DNA from: Aerococcus urinaeequi
GTDB taxonomy: Bacteria; Bacillota; Bacilli; Lactobacillales; Aerococcaceae
Direction of reading: 5' to 3'
Length of the DNA stretch: 64,000 nucleotides
Assembly: GCF_001543205.1 (NCBI RefSeq)
Contig: NZ_CP014162.1
Location: 124,001-188,000, forward strand
Made by a program: the position numbers and the translations under genes
Notes under the pieces: generated by a model
Seen by the model: only the letters and a program-made list of their open reading frames with translations
Told to the model about the DNA's origin: nothing
Databases searched by the model: none
Shown here: one piece after another, positions 53,876-63,604 of the stretch
Numbering within the stretch: position 1 is the stretch's first letter
How the letters are laid out: each line of letters begins with the position of its first letter

Positions 53876-55043
53876 TGATAGCACGATAATCCATACGAAT
53901 AACGATACAGATGCCATCAAGGTGGCCGTACCGGGGAAATTATTCCTTGCGGGCGAATATGCAGTGGTGAGTTCTGGCCAAGCTGCCTTGTTAACGACTG
54001 TTGACGCCTTCTTACACCTCACTTTAGAGGCAAATTCCGGGCAAAATGGCTATTTAATCACCAACCAAGCTGACCATCCACTTGCTTGGACCTACGACGT
54101 CAATGGTCAAGTTGTTTCTGACGATCCAGAAGCTGGGGAATTCCCCTTAATCTGGCAAGCTATACAAACTGTGATGGCATACGCTGAAGCAGTTGGTATG
54201 AAGTCAGCAACAACTCCTGATTACTTTGATTTAGAAATCACTTCTGATCTTGATGCTGCAGATGGCACCAAATACGGTTTAGGATCTTCCGGCGCTATTT
54301 CAGTAGCTGTAGTATCTGCCCTTTTAAAATATTATAAATTAGACCAAAATATTACCGAGTCTCAATGGGTTTACCGGGTATATAAGCTAGTAGCGATTAC
54401 CCAAGCACAGCTAGGTATGGTTGGTTCCCTTGGTGATGTAGCAGCTAGCGCTCAAACTGGTGTCATTTATTATCAAAATTTTGACCGTGAATGGTTTAAC
54501 CAACAAGCTAAATCTACTGGGGAAGATATCCATCACTTAATTGAAGAATTTTGGCCCGAGTTGATGATTGAACAATTGCCGATTGACCCAGACTGGACTT
54601 TATCCCTAGTTTGGTCTAAAGAAAAGGCATCGACTGAAGACTTACTAAAAATGGTAGCCCACCATATTTCTGAAAGAGAATTAGAAGAAATTATGTCGAC
54701 TTTTAAACAATTGGCTAAACGTCAAGTGTTAATGGCTAAGGCAGCTATTCAAATGAATGAATGGTCTTTATTTAAATCTGCTATTAAGGATAATTTTGAA
54801 AATATTTTAAATTACACACAAACACTGAATAAGCCGTATTTAACCAAGTCATTTAAGAAAGCACTAAAATTAGTTACATCAGATAAGTCTGTTGCCAAAA
54901 TTTCCGGCGCTGGTGCTGGTGACTGTGCTTATGCAATTTCTAGTCAAGCTGATGAAGCTAAAAATGTCCAAGCCACATGGCGAGAAAACGACCTTGTCGT
55001 TTTACCTTTCGCCTTTTGGCAAAGAAATGAACAGGAGAGATAA
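53859..55043 (+). CDS. mvaK2: Phosphomevalonate kinase
   Basis: A 394-residue GHMP kinase, converting mevalonate phosphate to the diphosphate. Motif 1 AVPGKLFLAGEYAVVSSG, motif 2 KYGLGSSGAISVAVVSALLKYY and motif 3 KISGAGAGDCAYA are present. ATG 53859 overlaps the mvaD stop by 17 bases and has GGGAG 7 bases upstream; another in-frame ATG at 53853 is worse placed. It is followed one base later by fni. Confidence 0.94.
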   Translation: MAQSYNDSTIIHTNNDTDAIKVAVPGKLFLAGEYAVVSSGQAALLTTVDAFLHLTLEANSGQNGYLITNQADHPLAWTYDVNGQVVSDDPEAGEFPLIWQAIQTVMAYAEAVGMKSATTPDYFDLEITSDLDAADGTKYGLGSSGAISVAVVSALLKYYKLDQNITESQWVYRVYKLVAITQAQLGMVGSLGDVAASAQTGVIYYQNFDREWFNQQAKSTGEDIHHLIEEFWPELMIEQLPIDPDWTLSLVWSKEKASTEDLLKMVAHHISERELEEIMSTFKQLAKRQVLMAKAAIQMNEWSLFKSAIKDNFENILNYTQTLNKPYLTKSFKKALKLVTSDKSVAKISGAGAGDCAYAISSQADEAKNVQATWRENDLVVLPFAFWQRNEQER

Positions 55044-55044
55044 T

Positions 55045-56094
55045 ATGAACCGTAAAGATGCCCATGTGCACAATGCTGAAATGCAGTATCAAACAGCACC
55101 TACCGATTTTGAATCTGTCCGCTTTGTCCATCCCTCATTATCCCACCAAGAGTTTCATAATATCGACTTGTCTACAACATTGTTCAAACAGCAATTTGAC
55201 CGCCCTTTCTATATTAATGCGATGACTGGTGGTTCTGCTTGGACTAAAAAGATTAATGGCATGTTTGCTGAAGTGGCCCGTGAATGTCATTTACCAATGG
55301 CCTCTGGCTCAGTATCAGCTGCTTTAAAAGACCCTTCTGTAGCAGATTCATTTACAATTATACGTGAGGTTAATCCAAATGGCTTTGTAATGGCAAACGT
55401 AGGCGCAGACAAGGACTTAGAAGCTGCCAAACGAGCTGTGGACTTGCTTGATGCAGATGCACTACAAATCCACCTAAATACGGCACAAGAGATCGTGATG
55501 CCTGAAGGTGATCGTGATTTTAGAAAATTAGAAGACCATATTGTGGATATTGTCGAAAACCTAGACAGACCAGTTATGGTCAAAGAGGTTGGTTTTGGTA
55601 TGTCATATCAAACCATGCATCACCTTCAAAGTTTAGGTGTCAATACGATTGACGTATCAGGTACTGGTGGTACTAATTTTGCCAATATCGAGAATGCCCG
55701 CCGTGAAAACAAGGAATTCTCTTATATGGCTGATTGGGGACAATCTACAGTGATTTCTTTATTAGAGGCACAACCATTAATGAGCCAAACAGCAATCGTC
55801 GCTTCAGGGGGGATTAAAGATCCGTTGCAGATGATGAAGGCTTTAGCTTTAGGTGCATCAGCTGTGGGTATGTCAGGACAATTTTTACATTCTGTTCTTA
55901 GTGAAGGCGTTGATGCTACGATTGAGATGGTAAAATCTTACGACGAGCAATTACGTTTACTAATGATGGTATTAGATTGTCAGAACTTAAATGAATTAAG
56001 AAATACTGACCTCATGATTACCGGAAAACCAGCTGAATGGTCAAGATTACGCCGAATTAATATCGAATACTTTGCATCTAGAAGTCAAAACTAA
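55045..56094 (+). CDS. fni: Isopentenyl-diphosphate delta-isomerase, type 2 (FMN)
   Basis: A 349-residue FMN/NAD(P)H-dependent type 2 IDI, interconverting IPP and DMAPP. It begins NRKDAHVHNAEMQY, with NAMTGGSAWTKKINGM, DALQIHLNTAQE (catalytic Gln/Glu region) and VDVSGTGGTNF characteristic. Starts at ATG 55045 with AGGAGAG upstream. It is the last gene of the mevalonate operon, ending at a strong terminator. Confidence 0.95.
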   Translation: MNRKDAHVHNAEMQYQTAPTDFESVRFVHPSLSHQEFHNIDLSTTLFKQQFDRPFYINAMTGGSAWTKKINGMFAEVARECHLPMASGSVSAALKDPSVADSFTIIREVNPNGFVMANVGADKDLEAAKRAVDLLDADALQIHLNTAQEIVMPEGDRDFRKLEDHIVDIVENLDRPVMVKEVGFGMSYQTMHHLQSLGVNTIDVSGTGGTNFANIENARRENKEFSYMADWGQSTVISLLEAQPLMSQTAIVASGGIKDPLQMMKALALGASAVGMSGQFLHSVLSEGVDATIEMVKSYDEQLRLLMMVLDCQNLNELRNTDLMITGKPAEWSRLRRINIEYFASRSQN

Positions 56095-56152
56095 GCTAAA
56101 AATAGTCTTCCAATAGTTTGCTAAAATCAATAGAATACTGTATGAACAAAGG

Positions 56153-56194
56153 AAAAAGAGTGTCCCCTAGGTTAATAGAGGACACTCTTTTTTG
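56153..56194. terminator. Bidirectional terminator between mevalonate operon and carbamate kinase
   Basis: AAAAAGAGTGTCC/GGACACTCTTTTT arms around a 14-base loop, with a T-run on the plus strand and a T-run on the minus strand. Confidence 0.92.
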
Positions 56195-56200
56195 TTTAGC

Positions 56201-57142
56201 TTATTTAGCGGAAACGACTGTAGCTGACCCGCCACCAAAGATAGCTTCAATATTCTCTAATGAAGTGATCACTACTTTACTTTCTGGACGATTTTCAACT
56301 AAAGAAATAGCTGCTTCAACTTTGGGTAGCATAGAGCCAGGTGCGAATTGATCTTCTGCAATCCAACCTTTTAATTGATCAACAGTTACTTCTTCTAGTT
56401 TCTCTTGATTAGGTTGATTGTAGTTTACGTAAACATTATCTACACCCGTTAAAATAAACAAGTAATCAGCTTCGACTAATTCAGCTAATTTTGCTGACGC
56501 AAAATCCTTGTCAATAACCGCTTCTACACCTTTATAACCAAATTCAGCTTCTTCAACAGGGATGCCACCCCCACCTGCAGAGATTGTGATAAAGTCTTGG
56601 TTAATAAGTGATTTAATAATTGGATATTCAACTATTGTTTGTGGTTTTGGTGATGCGACAACTTTTCGGTAGCCTCGCCCTGCATCCTCAACATATTGGT
56701 CACCGTTTTCAGCGCTAAGGCGTTCAGCATCTTCTTTTGTTAAGAAAGGCCCCACTGGCTTAGTTGGGTTAGCAAAGGCTGGATCCTCTGGGTCTACTAC
56801 TACTTGCGTAATTAAAGTAGCTACCTTATTATCCAAACCTTCTTTGGCTAATGCTTCGTTTAAAGTGTTTTGTAACCAATAACCAATACTACCTTGAGTC
56901 ATTCCCACTAACGCATCAAGTGGTAAGACGGGGTTTTCAGCTGACGCTGCAGCATCTTGTTGTAACATTAAATTTCCTACTTGAGGGCCATTTCCATGAC
57001 TAATGATAACTTGGTGACCTTGCTTCACCAACTCGATTAATCGCTCGCTTGTATAGCGAAGTGCAGCTATTTGCCCTTCTGCAGTAGGATCATCTGATAA
57101 AATAGCATTTCCGCCTAAAGCGACGACAATTTTTTTACCCAT
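56201..57142 (-). CDS. arcC: Carbamate kinase
   Basis: A 313-residue carbamate kinase: [19 protein letters not shown] (2-23), [10 protein letters not shown] (about 49-58), SAGGGGIPV (about 208-216) and [16 protein letters not shown] near the C-terminus. It makes ATP and ammonia from carbamoyl phosphate. The start overlaps the stop of the DUF2877 gene by 8 bases. In E. coli the equivalent pair (ylbF-ybcF, allH-allK) ends an oxamate pathway, so the name allK would also fit. Because the upstream carbamoyltransferase subunits appear lost, its current role is uncertain. Confidence 0.93.
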   Translation of the reverse strand: MGKKIVVALGGNAILSDDPTAEGQIAALRYTSERLIELVKQGHQVIISHGNGPQVGNLMLQQDAAASAENPVLPLDALVGMTQGSIGYWLQNTLNEALAKEGLDNKVATLITQVVVDPEDPAFANPTKPVGPFLTKEDAERLSAENGDQYVEDAGRGYRKVVASPKPQTIVEYPIIKSLINQDFITISAGGGGIPVEEAEFGYKGVEAVIDKDFASAKLAELVEADYLFILTGVDNVYVNYNQPNQEKLEEVTVDQLKGWIAEDQFAPGSMLPKVEAAISLVENRPESKVVITSLENIEAIFGGGSATVVSAK

Positions 57143-58034
57143 AATTTTCTCCCTTTATATACTTACTTTTATAAAGATTTAAATATGTTCGTACACCAAG
57201 CAATATATCATTGCCTGAGGTAGCACCATATTGTTGAACTTGTTGAATTGCATTTTGTAGACCAGTGATATCTTGATTCTCAATTGCTTGAAAAACATTC
57301 AGCCACATATAATTTACATGGCCTTTAAATAAAACTTGATAGTAATTAAAAGACACTCTAGTAGTGGTCCGCTTCTCTAAAGCTGATTGAATAGCAGGAA
57401 TCACATGTTGTTCATCAACTCCTGTGACTAATGCCATCATGATATAACCTTGCAAGAAATCATCACCACTTGGGGTTAAACCAATACCGGCACCAATCAA
57501 ATGCTTGGCTAGATCATTATTCCAGGAATTTCGTAACTGCATATAGTAATTTTCTAGGTACTCTGATCTCGTAAATCCAGATTGTTTCCATATAACATCT
57601 TGGTTAAAAGCATTCATAACTTCAGGTTTAAGCACTTGTTTTATTGCAAGTTTTGGCAAACCTGTAGCTACTATTTTTATATCTGTCATTTCAACTAGTA
57701 TTGTTCTTGGTCGACTATAAATAGTCCACTTTAAGTGAATAAAGTGATTATTTTCAACCGTCGATTCTAGTCTCACTTGTTGACCTACAGAAATCTCACT
57801 TTTGATTTTTCCAAATGTCTGTCTAGGTATAACTATGCCAAAAGCCGATAGATTATTTTCATCTGTTCCTACAAATATCAGTTGTTCCTGAATCAACAAA
57901 TTAAAACCTTTTTCAAAAATACTTTCTATCCTACCGGTTAAGCGCGGCTTGGCTAAGAGTATTTTAGTGAGATAATCGCTCACCAAGTAACTTGATGAGC
58001 GATTATTATCTTCACTATTTAAATTAATTTTCAT
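57135..58034 (-). CDS. allH: DUF2877 protein, AllH-like (oxamate carbamoyltransferase subunit)
   Basis: A 299-residue DUF2877 protein. The family signature [20 protein letters not shown] (about 185-204) is intact. In Escherichia coli this family (YlbF) is one of three subunits, with FdrA and YlbE, of oxamate carbamoyltransferase. Neither partner is complete in this window. The start ATG 58034 overlaps the end of a preceding reading frame (ATGAAAATTAA), so translation was coupled. No strong ribosome site is present. Confidence 0.85.
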   Translation of the reverse strand: MKINLNSEDNNRSSSYLVSDYLTKILLAKPRLTGRIESIFEKGFNLLIQEQLIFVGTDENNLSAFGIVIPRQTFGKIKSEISVGQQVRLESTVENNHFIHLKWTIYSRPRTILVEMTDIKIVATGLPKLAIKQVLKPEVMNAFNQDVIWKQSGFTRSEYLENYYMQLRNSWNNDLAKHLIGAGIGLTPSGDDFLQGYIMMALVTGVDEQHVIPAIQSALEKRTTTRVSFNYYQVLFKGHVNYMWLNVFQAIENQDITGLQNAIQQVQQYGATSGNDILLGVRTYLNLYKSKYIKGENYG

Positions 58035-58162
58035 CTACATGAATACCAATTGATTCGGCATACGCTACTAAAGCTTTTTCAAAGGCTGCTAATGGTGCGC
58101 GAACGGTACCAGCACCGATTTGACCGACACCTGCTTCTTTTTGGATTGGTACCAAAATAATT
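58024..58162 (-). pseudogene. 3' end of a gene lost by deletion, probably allG (DUF1116)
   Basis: In the frame shifted by one from allD, about 40 codons read IQKEAGVGQIGAGTVRAPLA then [20 protein letters not shown]-stop. They are closed by a TAA inside the start of allH (ATGAAAATTAA), which is the tight overlap expected between adjacent subunit genes. By operon position in related species, fdrA and ylbE (DUF1116) belong here. I infer this is the last part of the DUF1116 gene; the identity rests on context. Confidence 0.5.
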
Positions 58163-58642
58163 TTCAGCACCACCAAACGGTACTACCATTGGGTCTGATT
58201 GACACATCGCAATACCTACTAAATTTGCTTCTACAATTTTTCGCATGTAGTAAGACAAGGTACCCGAATGGCCCATTTTAGATATACCTACAACAGCTAC
58301 GCCACTCTCTTTGGCCATTTCAATCACCGGAACTAAGGCTTCGTTTGCTACATAATGTCCCTGAGCATTATCGCCATGAAAAATACCAGTTGAAGGTCCT
58401 GTTTGTTCAAATGACATCACTGGCTGGTTCGTAATCCCACCCTTGTTGATTCGTTCTGCATAATATTCTACTCGCACAGCTCCATGGGAATGAATACCCG
58501 CCATATCCGCAAATGTTAAATGCTTAGCAGTTTCTTCCGCTTGATTTTGATCTAATCCAGCTGCTTGTAATTTTTGGTTCATCAAGTCATATAAACGCTC
58601 TGGGCTAACCTTGATCATTTTTTCTTCATGATGTGCCGACAT
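58140..58642 (-). pseudogene. allD: Ureidoglycolate dehydrogenase, N-terminal half, frame broken
   Basis: An AllD/malate-L-lactate dehydrogenase family protein of which only the first about 170 residues of about 350 remain: FADMAGIHSHGAVRVEYYAE, VAVVGISKMGHSG and VPFGGAENYFGTNP are family blocks that are intact. After GTNP the sequence diverges to unrelated codons and a stop at 58079 in this frame. The active half is incomplete, so it is inactive. ATG 58642 has GGAGGAT 7 bases upstream. Confidence 0.85.
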
Positions 58643-58662
58643 ACTTTATCCTCCTATTTCAC

Positions 58663-59454
58663 TTAAACTCCTGGGTTACGGTTAGCATCCTTAGAATAAA
58701 CATAGGTCAACGGCTCCTCACGGTCAGTCGCATAAGCCGCTTGCGGTGTATAAGCTGCCATAAAAATGTAATCACCCTTTTGTACTGGATACCAATTATT
58801 GTCTAAATTATACATCCCTTTACCAGATAATAAATAAGCCCCATGTTCTTGATAATGCGTTTCAATGTAACCATGGCTTGCACCAGGTGAAAATGACAAT
58901 ATGTGGAAATTCATATCAAAACCTAAATCATCTGTCGGCAACAAGTCCCATAGTAAAACATCTTTCATACCTTCATATTCAATCGGTTGAACTGAATCTT
59001 TATTACCAATAACTTTATGTGCTTGATAACCAGCTAGTGGTTCATATTTTCTTTGGTACAAGAATGCTTCTGTAGTTTCTGTCTGGCCATTTTCAAAGTA
59101 CATCTTTTCATCTACTGGGAAAAAGGCATAGCCTCCTGTAGTTAACGCATCTTTATTACCTGCCTCATCTGCGACAATCAAATTACCTTTGATAACATAT
59201 ACAAAAGTTTCAATACCTGGACCACCAAATCCAAGGGTATTTTTACCATTTTTTTCAAATTCAGCGATAAAATCAGAAAAACTTGCACCCATTCGTGGTG
59301 AACCAAGAATTGAAATACGTGTATTTTCAAAACCAGGAACCACATTGTTCACTAGGCCATCATGCGTTAAAATAGCATAATTATTCTTTTTAATGATTGA
59401 TCGATTTTCCAGTAAACCTTCACGGTAACCTGTATTATTATTTTTGTATCCCAT
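58663..59454 (-). CDS. allE: (S)-ureidoglycine aminohydrolase
   Basis: Releases ammonia from (S)-ureidoglycine in allantoin degradation. A 263-residue bicupin, closely like E. coli YlbA: it starts [20 protein letters not shown], and has the cupin motif [19 protein letters not shown] (about 188-206) carrying the metal-binding His and Glu/Gln. Starts at ATG 59454 with GGAGGG upstream. It heads the allE-allD-...-allH-carbamate kinase operon, and its upstream region holds an inverted repeat. Confidence 0.94.
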   Translation of the reverse strand: MGYKNNNTGYREGLLENRSIIKKNNYAILTHDGLVNNVVPGFENTRISILGSPRMGASFSDFIAEFEKNGKNTLGFGGPGIETFVYVIKGNLIVADEAGNKDALTTGGYAFFPVDEKMYFENGQTETTEAFLYQRKYEPLAGYQAHKVIGNKDSVQPIEYEGMKDVLLWDLLPTDDLGFDMNFHILSFSPGASHGYIETHYQEHGAYLLSGKGMYNLDNNWYPVQKGDYIFMAAYTPQAAYATDREEPLTYVYSKDANRNPGV

Positions 59455-59491
59455 AAAGTGAACCCTCCAATAATTTTAAATTCAATAGTGA

Positions 59492-59519
59492 TTACTTAAA
59501 GTGTAACCGCTTTAAGTAA
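59492..59519 (-). promoter_or_regulatory. Inverted repeat upstream of allE, candidate operator
   Basis: Perfect 10-base arms TTACTTAAAG/CTTTAAGTAA separated by 8 bases, starting 38 bases upstream of allE. It has no T-run after it, so it is not a terminator. It may bind the local regulator of the allantoin operon, none of which is encoded in the window. Confidence 0.55.
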
Positions 59520-59583
59520 AATTCGCCACTTTCATACCCCACAATTTTAAACAATACTTTGTTCATTTTGCCCAATATCTGTC

Positions 59584-59617
59584 TATAAAAAAAGACCATG
59601 CGCTAATGTCATAGTCT
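59584..59617 (-). terminator. Terminator after azlD
   Basis: AGACCATG/CATAGTCT stem, and on the minus strand TTTTTTTATA follows. It separates the azlCD operon from the allantoin operon. Confidence 0.8.
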
Positions 59618-59659
59618 GGTGGCTAGCTTGATTAAGTTTAGCCCTTTTTTCAAAAAAAG

Positions 59660-59971
59660 TTAAAATAAGAAATATAATAGTGCAATTGTGCCGACACCAG
59701 CGATGATTGTCTTGATAATATCTTTAAATCGGTAGGCGACAAATATAGATACAAGTGCAGGAATGAGTTTGATATTCTCAAAGAGGTTGAGGTTGAAATG
59801 GCTTTCCCAGAAAAATATATCGGTAAAAATCATTGCTGTAAAAATAGTAACAGGTAGGTAAGCCATTGTCTTATAAACCATTGGAGAGATCTTACTATTC
59901 CGCATTACAAGTGCTGGTAGAACTCGCACAGCGATACAAAGAAATCCTAGTGAAACTACAAATAATGTCAT
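59660..59971 (-). CDS. azlD: AzlD family branched-chain amino acid transport protein
   Basis: A 103-residue AzlD protein with four short membrane helices (about 3-20, 35-55, 65-80 and 85-103) and the family pattern CIAVRVLPALVMRN near the start. It is the small subunit that works with AzlC as an exporter of branched-chain amino acids or analogues. It follows azlC with 10 bases between and has TAGGAGG before ATG 59971. Confidence 0.88.
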   Translation of the reverse strand: MTLFVVSLGFLCIAVRVLPALVMRNSKISPMVYKTMAYLPVTIFTAMIFTDIFFWESHFNLNLFENIKLIPALVSIFVAYRFKDIIKTIIAGVGTIALLYFLF

Positions 59972-59981
59972 GATACCCCTC

Positions 59982-60692
59982 CTATGTCACGCGATGATTT
60001 TCTTGACGCTTTAAGAAATAGAATACAACCGCTAGTGCGATGGCAGTTGCCATAATAATTACATAGGATGATTGGAAAATAACCATCAAAATAATAGCGA
60101 TAATACCTGTGAATAGCATGGTGTTTAACATCATCCGATTATTTAAGTTTGGTACCAGAATACCGATAAACATAGCAACCATAACAAAATTACTCACTAC
60201 TTCTGGAATCTGGATAAAGGTACCAAATAAGGCACCTAAGGCTGTAAATATAATCCATGAAGCCCAAGTGGATGTGGATATAAACAAGGCATCATCAATT
60301 GTCCAAGGCTGTTGCGGACTAGCATTTTGAAATTTAGATACATTGATCGCATAGCTTTCATCTGCTGTCATATAACTCAACCAAGCAATCTTGAAATTCG
60401 CTACCTGTTTTAGGTATGGGCCAAAAGAAACACTATATAAGGCTTGACGGGAACTAAGTAACAGTACAGAAATAAAAACCTCGCCAACACCCGCTTGTTG
60501 TGCGATTAGCGCTGCTGCCACAAATTGAGCGGATCCCCCGAAAACTAAGCCACTCATAAGTGCAACTTGCCACCAGGTTAGACCTGCATCAGCAAGTAAT
60601 AGCCCACAAGCTAAACCGACTGGTAAATACCCTAGAATAATAGGTATTGATAACTTGATACGTTCGGACTTAGCATCCACTGTTTCTTGCAT
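59982..60692 (-). CDS. azlC: AzlC family permease
   Basis: A 236-residue inner-membrane protein with six or seven helices, typical of AzlC: IPIILGYLPVGLACGLLLADAG, MSGLVFGGSAQFVAAALIAQ and SYMTADESYAINVSKF. Family members export branched-chain amino acids. ATG 60692 has GGGAGGG 7 bases upstream. Operon with azlD. No Lrp-type regulator lies adjacent. Confidence 0.9.
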   Translation of the reverse strand: MQETVDAKSERIKLSIPIILGYLPVGLACGLLLADAGLTWWQVALMSGLVFGGSAQFVAAALIAQQAGVGEVFISVLLLSSRQALYSVSFGPYLKQVANFKIAWLSYMTADESYAINVSKFQNASPQQPWTIDDALFISTSTWASWIIFTALGALFGTFIQIPEVVSNFVMVAMFIGILVPNLNNRMMLNTMLFTGIIAIILMVIFQSSYVIIMATAIALAVVFYFLKRQENHRVT

Positions 60693-60734
60693 TAAACACC
60701 CTCCCTTATGTTTATTCGCTCAAATTCAAACCGT

Positions 60735-62411
60735 TTATCGGTTGACCTCGCGATGATAATCCATAAATTTCTTGATAAAATTATATGGATCAATTAAACC
60801 AATCTGACGGGCAAAAATATATAGATTTGACTCCCGTAAGAAGGCTCTTTGAATTAAACGATAGTCCGTCGCAATTCTAATCGGTTGTGTATCTGCGATC
60901 AACTCACCGTCAGCTAAAACCCAAGCATGACGAGTAAACTCCAAGACAAGATCCGTATTATGCGTATTAATGATAATAGCAATGTCTTGTTCTTGATTAA
61001 TCTGATACAGATATTGCATAAATTCATTGTAATGATGATAATCTTGCCCTTCCGAAGGCTCATCAATAATTAATAATGACGGCTTATTGATCAAGGCTGA
61101 AGATAACATAATGCGCTTTTGTTGACCAAATGATAATTGTCCAATCTTTAATTCAGCGGCATAAATAAGTCCTGTTCGCTTCAATGAAGCGCGAATGACT
61201 TGCTCAGCTTCTTCCGGTGAATAATGACATTTAGAAGCAATATCTTTCAAATATTCTTTAACTGTAAAATCAAGGATAGATTGGTCAATATTTTGTTGGA
61301 TATAAACCGTTTCCTGTCTCATTTGAGCTAGATTAGCCGGCGTTACCTCTTCACCCAACCAAGTGATTGTACCTTCATCAGGATGTAAATTACCGTCAAT
61401 AATTTGCCCTAGAGTGGACTTGCCTGAGCCATTTTTCCCAACAATAGCAATTATATCCCCTTTAAATACTTTCGTAGAAATATTGCGCAAAGTGGGCTGG
61501 TCCCGCCATGGATAAGTGTAGGATACATTATCAAGGATCAAAATGGGTTGGTCACTACGTTTTTGAACGAAATTTGGTACGGTCATCAGCCAAGATTCAA
61601 TGGTTCGTTTTAGGTCAGGACCATGTAAATAATTGACGTTTGATATGTTGCGGACCTTGTCTAAAGGATAGCCGGTATAACGAATAGCGGATACATAGGC
61701 TGGCTCGCCAACACCTAAACTGTTCAGAATGTTCCGTTTTAATAATTTCTCTGAATCCCCGTCAAAAATAATCCGGCCTTCGGAAAGGACGATGACGCGG
61801 TCAACTGGACGGTATAAGACTTCTTCAATCCGGTAATCAACCATGACAATCGTAGCGTCAGTATTATGGTGAATGTCATCTACTAAATCGATGAAAATTT
61901 GCCCAGCGCGGGGTGCTAAATTGGCTAAAGGCTCATCAAAAATAAAGACGGATTGCTCATAGTTGACGTTATTGACAAAATTTTGAATGTCTCTTTGCCC
62001 TTCTGAAAGGCGCTCTAAACTAGTATTCGCTTCGATCGGGTGTTCAAGAATACGGTGCTTTAATTCTTCCGAAAAATTAGGGATATAATCACTTGACCGC
62101 TTGCGCTTGCCGTTTTCTTCTAGGGTTTCCTCCAAGTGATGGTCCACCGCATCTGCCATAGCTGTTGCGTCCATAGTTTCCATTTCTAGGTCGTAATTGA
62201 TAATCTCTCCTTCAATAGTCCCTTGAAATTCGTCGGTCGCTAATTTTCCGCGTAGGGCGCGTACTAGGGTGGATTTACCTGAGGCATTAGCCCCGATGAT
62301 CAACACTTTTTCACCGCGATAGAATGTTAGATTGATATTTTTCAATGCCCGTCTACCTGCACCCTCATAGGTAAACGACATATTTTTAAATTGTATCCAA
62401 GGATTGGACAT
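60735..62411 (-). CDS. ABC protein with two fused ATPase domains (ECF/YkoD-like)
   Basis: A 558-residue protein with two nucleotide-binding domains. Domain 1: Walker A GANASGKST (about 39-47), variant signature LSEGQRD and Walker B IFDEPLA. Domain 2: GKNGSGKST (about 327-335), LSFGQQKR and LLIIDEPSEGQD. The double-NBD layout matches YkoD-type A-subunits of ECF vitamin transporters. No EcfT or S-component gene lies beside it, so its partners are elsewhere. An alternative is a ModF-type ATPase. ATG 62411 has AGGGGC upstream. Confidence 0.85.
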   Translation of the reverse strand: MSNPWIQFKNMSFTYEGAGRRALKNINLTFYRGEKVLIIGANASGKSTLVRALRGKLATDEFQGTIEGEIINYDLEMETMDATAMADAVDHHLEETLEENGKRKRSSDYIPNFSEELKHRILEHPIEANTSLERLSEGQRDIQNFVNNVNYEQSVFIFDEPLANLAPRAGQIFIDLVDDIHHNTDATIVMVDYRIEEVLYRPVDRVIVLSEGRIIFDGDSEKLLKRNILNSLGVGEPAYVSAIRYTGYPLDKVRNISNVNYLHGPDLKRTIESWLMTVPNFVQKRSDQPILILDNVSYTYPWRDQPTLRNISTKVFKGDIIAIVGKNGSGKSTLGQIIDGNLHPDEGTITWLGEEVTPANLAQMRQETVYIQQNIDQSILDFTVKEYLKDIASKCHYSPEEAEQVIRASLKRTGLIYAAELKIGQLSFGQQKRIMLSSALINKPSLLIIDEPSEGQDYHHYNEFMQYLYQINQEQDIAIIINTHNTDLVLEFTRHAWVLADGELIADTQPIRIATDYRLIQRAFLRESNLYIFARQIGLIDPYNFIKKFMDYHREVNR

Positions 62412-62483
62412 AAATCCATGCCCCTTTCAATAATATTTACGTGCGAATGGTTATATAAATCCTATCTAATAGCTGGTGAATTC

Positions 62484-63419
62484 CTAATTGCCGAAAGCAG
62501 CATCTACTGTATCGTATTTAGACCGTTTACCTAAAATACGCACTTCTGGTTCAAGGACTACCTTATTCAGGTCCCAAATCACTTCTTGAATATGGTGGAT
62601 CATGTTAATATAGTCAGTTGCCGTAGCACCACCCACGTTGATAATGAAACCAGCATGTTTTTTCGAAATTTGTGCACCACCAATAGTGTAGCCTTGTAAT
62701 TCAGCTTCTTGGATCAGTTTCCCTGTAAAATGGCCTTCTGGTCGTTTAAAAACAGAACCGCATGATGGATACTCTAACGGTTGCTTCGATTCACGAAGGT
62801 AAGTTAACTCATCCATTTTAGCTAAGATTGACTGTAGGTCGCCCTTTTTCAATTTAAAACGGGCTTCAACCACAATGTCCCCAGTTTCTTGTAGGTCAGA
62901 ATGGCGGTAAGCGAGATTTAGGTCTTCGTTCTTCAGCGTATACATACGGCCAGCTTTTGTGACTACGTCCACTTCCACTAGGACTTCAGAAATTTCGCCG
63001 CCATATGCACCTGCGTTCATGTAAACAGCGCCACCAGTGGATCCTGGGATACCACAAGCGAATTCAAAACCAGTCAAGCCTTCAGCTCCTGCGGAACGAC
63101 TCACATCGATGATTTTAGAGCCAGCGCCAGCTTTAATGTGTGTACCGTCAATTTGGATATAATCCATTTCAGTCAGCATCAAGACAACACCTGACACACC
63201 TTCATCTGAAATGATTACGTTTGAAGAATTACCAAGAACTAAAATTGGTTCGTGGGCTTTATTGGCAAAACGAACAAGTGCTTGGATTTCTTCTGGTGTC
63301 TCTGGGAAAATTAAAACATCCGCTGGTCCACCCGTTTTTGTATAAGTATAGTTATTTAATGGTTCGTGAAATTTAATCGTTGATTGGGGAAATGCTTTAC
63401 GCAGATCATTTAAAAACAT
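62484..63419 (-). CDS. murB: UDP-N-acetylenolpyruvoylglucosamine reductase
   Basis: A 311-residue type II MurB, the NADPH/FAD enzyme making UDP-MurNAc. FAD-binding blocks VLGNSSNVIISDEG and EFACGIPGSTGGAVYMNAGAYGG (about 123-145) and the catalytic-serine block YPSCGSVFKRPEGHFTGKLI (about 217-236) are visible; the Cys-Gly-Ser order is the type II pattern. ATG 63419 has AAGGGTAA upstream. It is monocistronic. Confidence 0.96.
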   Translation of the reverse strand: MFLNDLRKAFPQSTIKFHEPLNNYTYTKTGGPADVLIFPETPEEIQALVRFANKAHEPILVLGNSSNVIISDEGVSGVVLMLTEMDYIQIDGTHIKAGAGSKIIDVSRSAGAEGLTGFEFACGIPGSTGGAVYMNAGAYGGEISEVLVEVDVVTKAGRMYTLKNEDLNLAYRHSDLQETGDIVVEARFKLKKGDLQSILAKMDELTYLRESKQPLEYPSCGSVFKRPEGHFTGKLIQEAELQGYTIGGAQISKKHAGFIINVGGATATDYINMIHHIQEVIWDLNKVVLEPEVRILGKRSKYDTVDAAFGN

Positions 63420-63562
63420 GGTAAATTACCCTTCCTGGTAATATATTTAGCAATAATAAAAAACAGCAAAAATTGCTGAAAAAATGCTAGTTGTATCTAA
63501 TTCATAATAACACATTTTAACGCATTTTTACATTGTGTTAAAGGGTTTGTGTGGCAGATTCG

Positions 63563-63591
63563 TTAACATTTTCTTAAAAGCATGTTATAGT
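63563..63591 (+). promoter_or_regulatory. Promoter of the small membrane protein gene
   Basis: TTAACA (63563-63568), 17 bases, TATAGT (63586-63591). The start site is predicted near 63598, 48 bases before the ATG. Confidence 0.65.
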
Positions 63592-63604
63592 ATTATTCTA
63601 ATTA

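Noticed and set aside
58024-58160. Sequencing frameshift as the explanation for the broken allD
   Set aside because: A single-base error would restore the AllD sequence after GTNP; instead the alternate frame is short and ends at the allH start, fitting a deletion junction.
60735-62411. ModF/PhrA-type ATPase for the double-ATPase protein
   Set aside because: The tandem ATPase layout fits YkoD-like ECF components better, but the alternative is mentioned in the entry.
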